The position numbers were made by a program, and so were the translations under genes. DNA of 32,445 nucleotides from Actinomycetota bacterium (GTDB lineage Bacteria > Actinomycetota > Actinomycetes > Nanopelagicales > Nanopelagicaceae), in contig WLKK01000006.1 of the NCBI GenBank assembly GCA_009701305.1, positions 1 through 32,445 of the forward strand, read 5' to 3'. Positions 29,526-32,445 of this stretch are shown piece by piece. The stretch's first letter is position 1. The number at the start of each line of letters is the position of its first letter. The notes under the pieces were generated by a model. The model was not told the DNA's origin. It was given only the letters and a program-made list of their open reading frames with translations, and did no database searches.

Positions 29526-31007
29526 TTATTTAACTAAATTCTTAGCAGCAGCAATAGCGCCTAAAACTGCTGCAGCCTTATTCAGGCACTCATTATCTTC
29601 ACTTTCTGGAATTGAATCTGCAACAATTCCAGCACCTGCTTGTACATAAGCAATTCCATCTCTGATAAGTGCCGTGCGAATTGCGATTGCGGTATCAAGA
29701 TTGCCGTTGAAGTCAAAGTAACCGATGCATCCGCCATACAAAGCACGCCTTGTAGGTTCTAATTTTTCAATAATTTCCATAGCGCGCGGTTTCGGAGCGC
29801 CTGACAAAGTTCCCGCTGGAAATACGGCTGCAAGGGCATCCACTACAGATATCTCATTATTTAATTCGCCTGTCACCGTTGAAACTATATGCATGACATG
29901 CGAATAACGTTCGACATTCATGAATTCAATTACCTCGACAGAGCCGGCTTTACATACGCGGCCTAAATCATTGCGTCCTAAATCGACCAGCATTAAATGC
30001 TCGGCACGTTCTTTGGGATCAGCGATCAACTCATTGCCAATTTCGATATCTTCTTCAGCTGTAACGCCTCTTTGTCTAGTGCCAGCAATAGGGTGGATCA
30101 TGGCTTTGCGATCTGAGATTTTTATCAAAGCTTCTGGACTTGAACCAACGATATCTACACCATCATGAAATCTGATCAGGTACATATACGGACTTGGATT
30201 ATGCAAACGCAACATTCGATAAACATCGATAGAACTTGCTTCACAAGGAGTGGAAAAACGTTGCGAAAGTACAACCTGGAATGCCTCACCAGATCTAATT
30301 TCTTCTTTTATTAACTCTACATTTTTTCTAAAATCGACTGATGATGTGGCGCGAATAAAATCAGCCTTGCTTTTTTCACCGACAGTATCGACTTGTCCCG
30401 CCAATGGCGCCAAAAGATCTTTATGCATTTTCTCAATGCGCTCAATTGCATTTTCCCAAGCTTGATCAACTCGTTCACTCGTACCATCCCAGTTAATGGC
30501 ATTTGCAACAAGTAAAACTGTTCCATCAGAATGATCAAATACCGCTAAATCTGAAATTAATTGAAAAGCCATCTCTGGAAGATGAAGATCATCTTTGGCT
30601 AAATTGGGTAACTTCTCCATCCTTCTGACTGCGTCATAACCAAGGTATCCAACTAATCCACTCGCCAGCGGAGGAAGTCCAGAAATCTCAGCACTTTTTA
30701 GATGAGAGGTTGTGATCCGCAATGCCTCTAGCGGATCTATACCTTCTGGTGCACCGGCAGGTTTGCTTCCTTTCCATACTGCTAATCCATGCTCTTCAGT
30801 TAGCGTTGCTTGACTATTAACGCCAATGAATGAATATCTTGACCAAATCTTTCCATTCTCAGCAGATTCAAGTAAAAAAGTACCAGGCCGTTCTTGCGCT
30901 AACTTCCGATATAAAGATAACGCTGTTTCACCATCGGCTAAAAGTTTGCGCGTTACTGGAATAACATTATTTTTTTTAGCAAGTTCGCGAAACTCTTCTA
31001 CTTTCAT
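29526..31007 (-). CDS. trpE: Anthranilate synthase component I
   Basis: [19 protein letters not shown] (LLES feedback motif), [78 protein letters not shown]. Confidence 0.97.
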   Translation of the reverse strand: MKVEEFRELAKKNNVIPVTRKLLADGETALSLYRKLAQERPGTFLLESAENGKIWSRYSFIGVNSQATLTEEHGLAVWKGSKPAGAPEGIDPLEALRITTSHLKSAEISGLPPLASGLVGYLGYDAVRRMEKLPNLAKDDLHLPEMAFQLISDLAVFDHSDGTVLLVANAINWDGTSERVDQAWENAIERIEKMHKDLLAPLAGQVDTVGEKSKADFIRATSSVDFRKNVELIKEEIRSGEAFQVVLSQRFSTPCEASSIDVYRMLRLHNPSPYMYLIRFHDGVDIVGSSPEALIKISDRKAMIHPIAGTRQRGVTAEEDIEIGNELIADPKERAEHLMLVDLGRNDLGRVCKAGSVEVIEFMNVERYSHVMHIVSTVTGELNNEISVVDALAAVFPAGTLSGAPKPRAMEIIEKLEPTRRALYGGCIGYFDFNGNLDTAIAIRTALIRDGIAYVQAGAGIVADSIPESEDNECLNKAAAVLGAIAAAKNLVK

Positions 31008-31360
31008 TCTGAAATCTCAATCTCATTTGAGAAGCATGAGTGGGTACCGGTATGGCATGCAACACCTTTTTGATGCACCCGAAGCAATATTGCATCGCCG
31101 TCACAATCTACTGAGGCTGAAACGACTTCTTGCGTATTCCCAGAAGTTGCACCTTTTACCCATAATTCATTTCTACTTCTACTCCAATAAGTAGCTTTAT
31201 GACTTTCTAATGTTTTTTCAAGTGCCTCACGATTCATCCAAGCGAGCATTAAAACTTCATTGCTTTCATCCTCTTGAACCACAACAGCCACAAGGCCATT
31301 TTCGCGATCAAGTAAATTCGCTAAATCAGCGGAGATCTTCATCTGGCTATTCTCCCCCAT
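31004..31360 (-). CDS. hisI: Phosphoribosyl-AMP cyclohydrolase
   Basis: [58 protein letters not shown] overlap with trpE. Confidence 0.96.
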   Translation of the reverse strand: MGENSQMKISADLANLLDRENGLVAVVVQEDESNEVLMLAWMNREALEKTLESHKATYWSRSRNELWVKGATSGNTQEVVSASVDCDGDAILLRVHQKGVACHTGTHSCFSNEIEISE

Positions 31361-31385
31361 CTGTCACCATTCCCGCATTTGCCAT

Positions 31386-32144
31386 TTATCGGATCAGATA
31401 TCCAGCAGAGCGTAAAAAATCCTTGACCTGTGAAATCCGATAGACCCCAAAGTGAAAGACGCTAGCCGCCAGGAGTGCATCTGCGCCAGCATCAATCGCC
31501 CGTGAAAAATCTTCAAGCGCGCCAGCGCCACCACTGGCAATCATTGGGGTTGAAATATGTGGTCGCAAAAGTTGGATCATCTCTAAGTCATAGCCGGCTC
31601 GAGTGCCATCAGCATCCATTGAGTTAAGTAAAATCTCTCCTACGCCCAAATCGCAAGCTTGCTTTACCCATTCAATTGCGTCAATTCCGGTGCCTTTTGT
31701 GCCTCCATGAGTTGTAAGTTCAAAAGTGCTTGCAGTTGCACCTCGTCTTGCATCCACTGATAAAACTAAAACTTGAGCACCAAAATGTTGATTAATCTCA
31801 CTTAACAATTCAGGTCTTTCAATCGCTGCGGTATTCACTGAGATTTTATCTGCACCGGCTCTCAACAATTTATCAACATCAGCCACCGTACGTACTCCAC
31901 CACCAACAGTTAATGGGATAAAAACTTGTTCAGCAGTACGACCAACAACATCATAAGTGGTCTGCCGATTGCCGGTACTTGCACTGATATCAAGAAAAGT
32001 TAATTCATCTGCACCTTCGAGGTCGTAAACCCGAGCCATCTCAACTGGATCTCCGGCATCTTTCAGATTAGTAAAATTGATTCCTTTTACAACTCTTCCT
32101 TCCGTTACATCTAAACACGGAATAATTCTGATCGAAGGATTCAC
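31386..32144 (-). CDS. hisF: Imidazole glycerol phosphate synthase cyclase subunit
   Basis: [64 protein letters not shown]. Confidence 0.97.
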   Translation of the reverse strand: MNPSIRIIPCLDVTEGRVVKGINFTNLKDAGDPVEMARVYDLEGADELTFLDISASTGNRQTTYDVVGRTAEQVFIPLTVGGGVRTVADVDKLLRAGADKISVNTAAIERPELLSEINQHFGAQVLVLSVDARRGATASTFELTTHGGTKGTGIDAIEWVKQACDLGVGEILLNSMDADGTRAGYDLEMIQLLRPHISTPMIASGGAGALEDFSRAIDAGADALLAASVFHFGVYRISQVKDFLRSAGYLIR

Positions 32145-32445
32145 TATTGACTAACTTTCGCTAACGCTTCACTTAAAGTAAATGCACCTGCATATAGAGC
32201 TTTACCAACTATTGCTCCTTCGACTCCTATTGTTGTTAATTCTCGAAGTGCTTCAAGGTCAGCAAGTGAGGAGACTCCACCACTTGCAATAATGGGACGA
32301 TCAGTTACTGCTGCAACTTCTCTCAATAATTTGATGTTTGGGCCCATCAATGTTCCATCTTTCGCCACATCAGTTAACACATAACGTGCACACCCATCAC
32401 GATCTAATCTTTCAATCGTTTCAAAAAGATTTCCACCTTCGGTAG
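32144..32445 (-). CDS. priA: Phosphoribosyl isomerase (HisA/PriA), C-terminal part; 5' end outside window
   Basis: Open through the window edge: [36 protein letters not shown]...[17 protein letters not shown]...GAIVGKALY. PriA rather than HisA inferred from the actinobacterial context. Confidence 0.88.
   Translation of the reverse strand, partial: TEGGNLFETIERLDRDGCARYVLTDVAKDGTLMGPNIKLLREVAAVTDRPIIASGGVSSLADLEALRELTTIGVEGAIVGKALYAGAFTLSEALAKVSQ

Noticed and set aside
29526-31007. Possible trp attenuator/leader peptide before trpE
   Set aside because: hisI overlaps the trpE start (ATGA), so there is no leader region.
1-32445. CRISPR arrays, tRNA/rRNA genes, IS elements or phage genes
   Set aside because: None seen; repeats found are short coding repeats or duplication remnants. 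No tRNA-scan or Rfam search could be run.

Overview
The window looks like a chromosomal segment of a small-genome, low-GC actinobacterium. Gene order priA/hisA-hisF-hisI-trpE-...-trpC-trpB-trpA-...-lgt-...-gltB-gltD-pyk is the classical actinobacterial arrangement, and the compact low-GC style resembles freshwater acI/Nanopelagicales; this taxonomic guess is inference. Left to right: the end of a SIS-domain protein; a DUF2256 micro-ORF plus an FeS-type photolyase; a cluster that may catabolise gamma-glutamylated or N-methylated amines (DMGDH/sarcosine-dehydrogenase-like FAD-GcvT protein, APH/choline-kinase-like protein, SDR, aldehyde dehydrogenase, PuuA/GlnA3-like glutamine synthetase, APC permease, EgtC/DUG3-like class II amidotransferase); another SDR; two tandem paralogous secreted proteins of unknown function with a shared C-terminal K/C tail; pyk; gltD; gltB; a VIT1/CCC1 protein; lgt; DsbA-like and MauE/DoxX-like proteins; trpA, trpB, trpC; an HGxxPAAW small membrane protein; trpE; hisI; hisF; and partial priA/hisA. 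Best hunting results: (i) a 74-nt decayed copy of the 3' end of pyk between the two secreted paralogs, which exposes the tandem-duplication unit; (ii) two small genes missing from the ORF track (DUF2256-like at 491-634, and a 43-codon ORF between trpE and the HGxxPAAW gene ending ..DPWRALDKGVDPTL); (iii) a PuuD-less Puu-like cluster in which a class II amidotransferase could be the gamma-glutamyl hydrolase. No CRISPR, tRNA, rRNA or transposon was recognised by eye.
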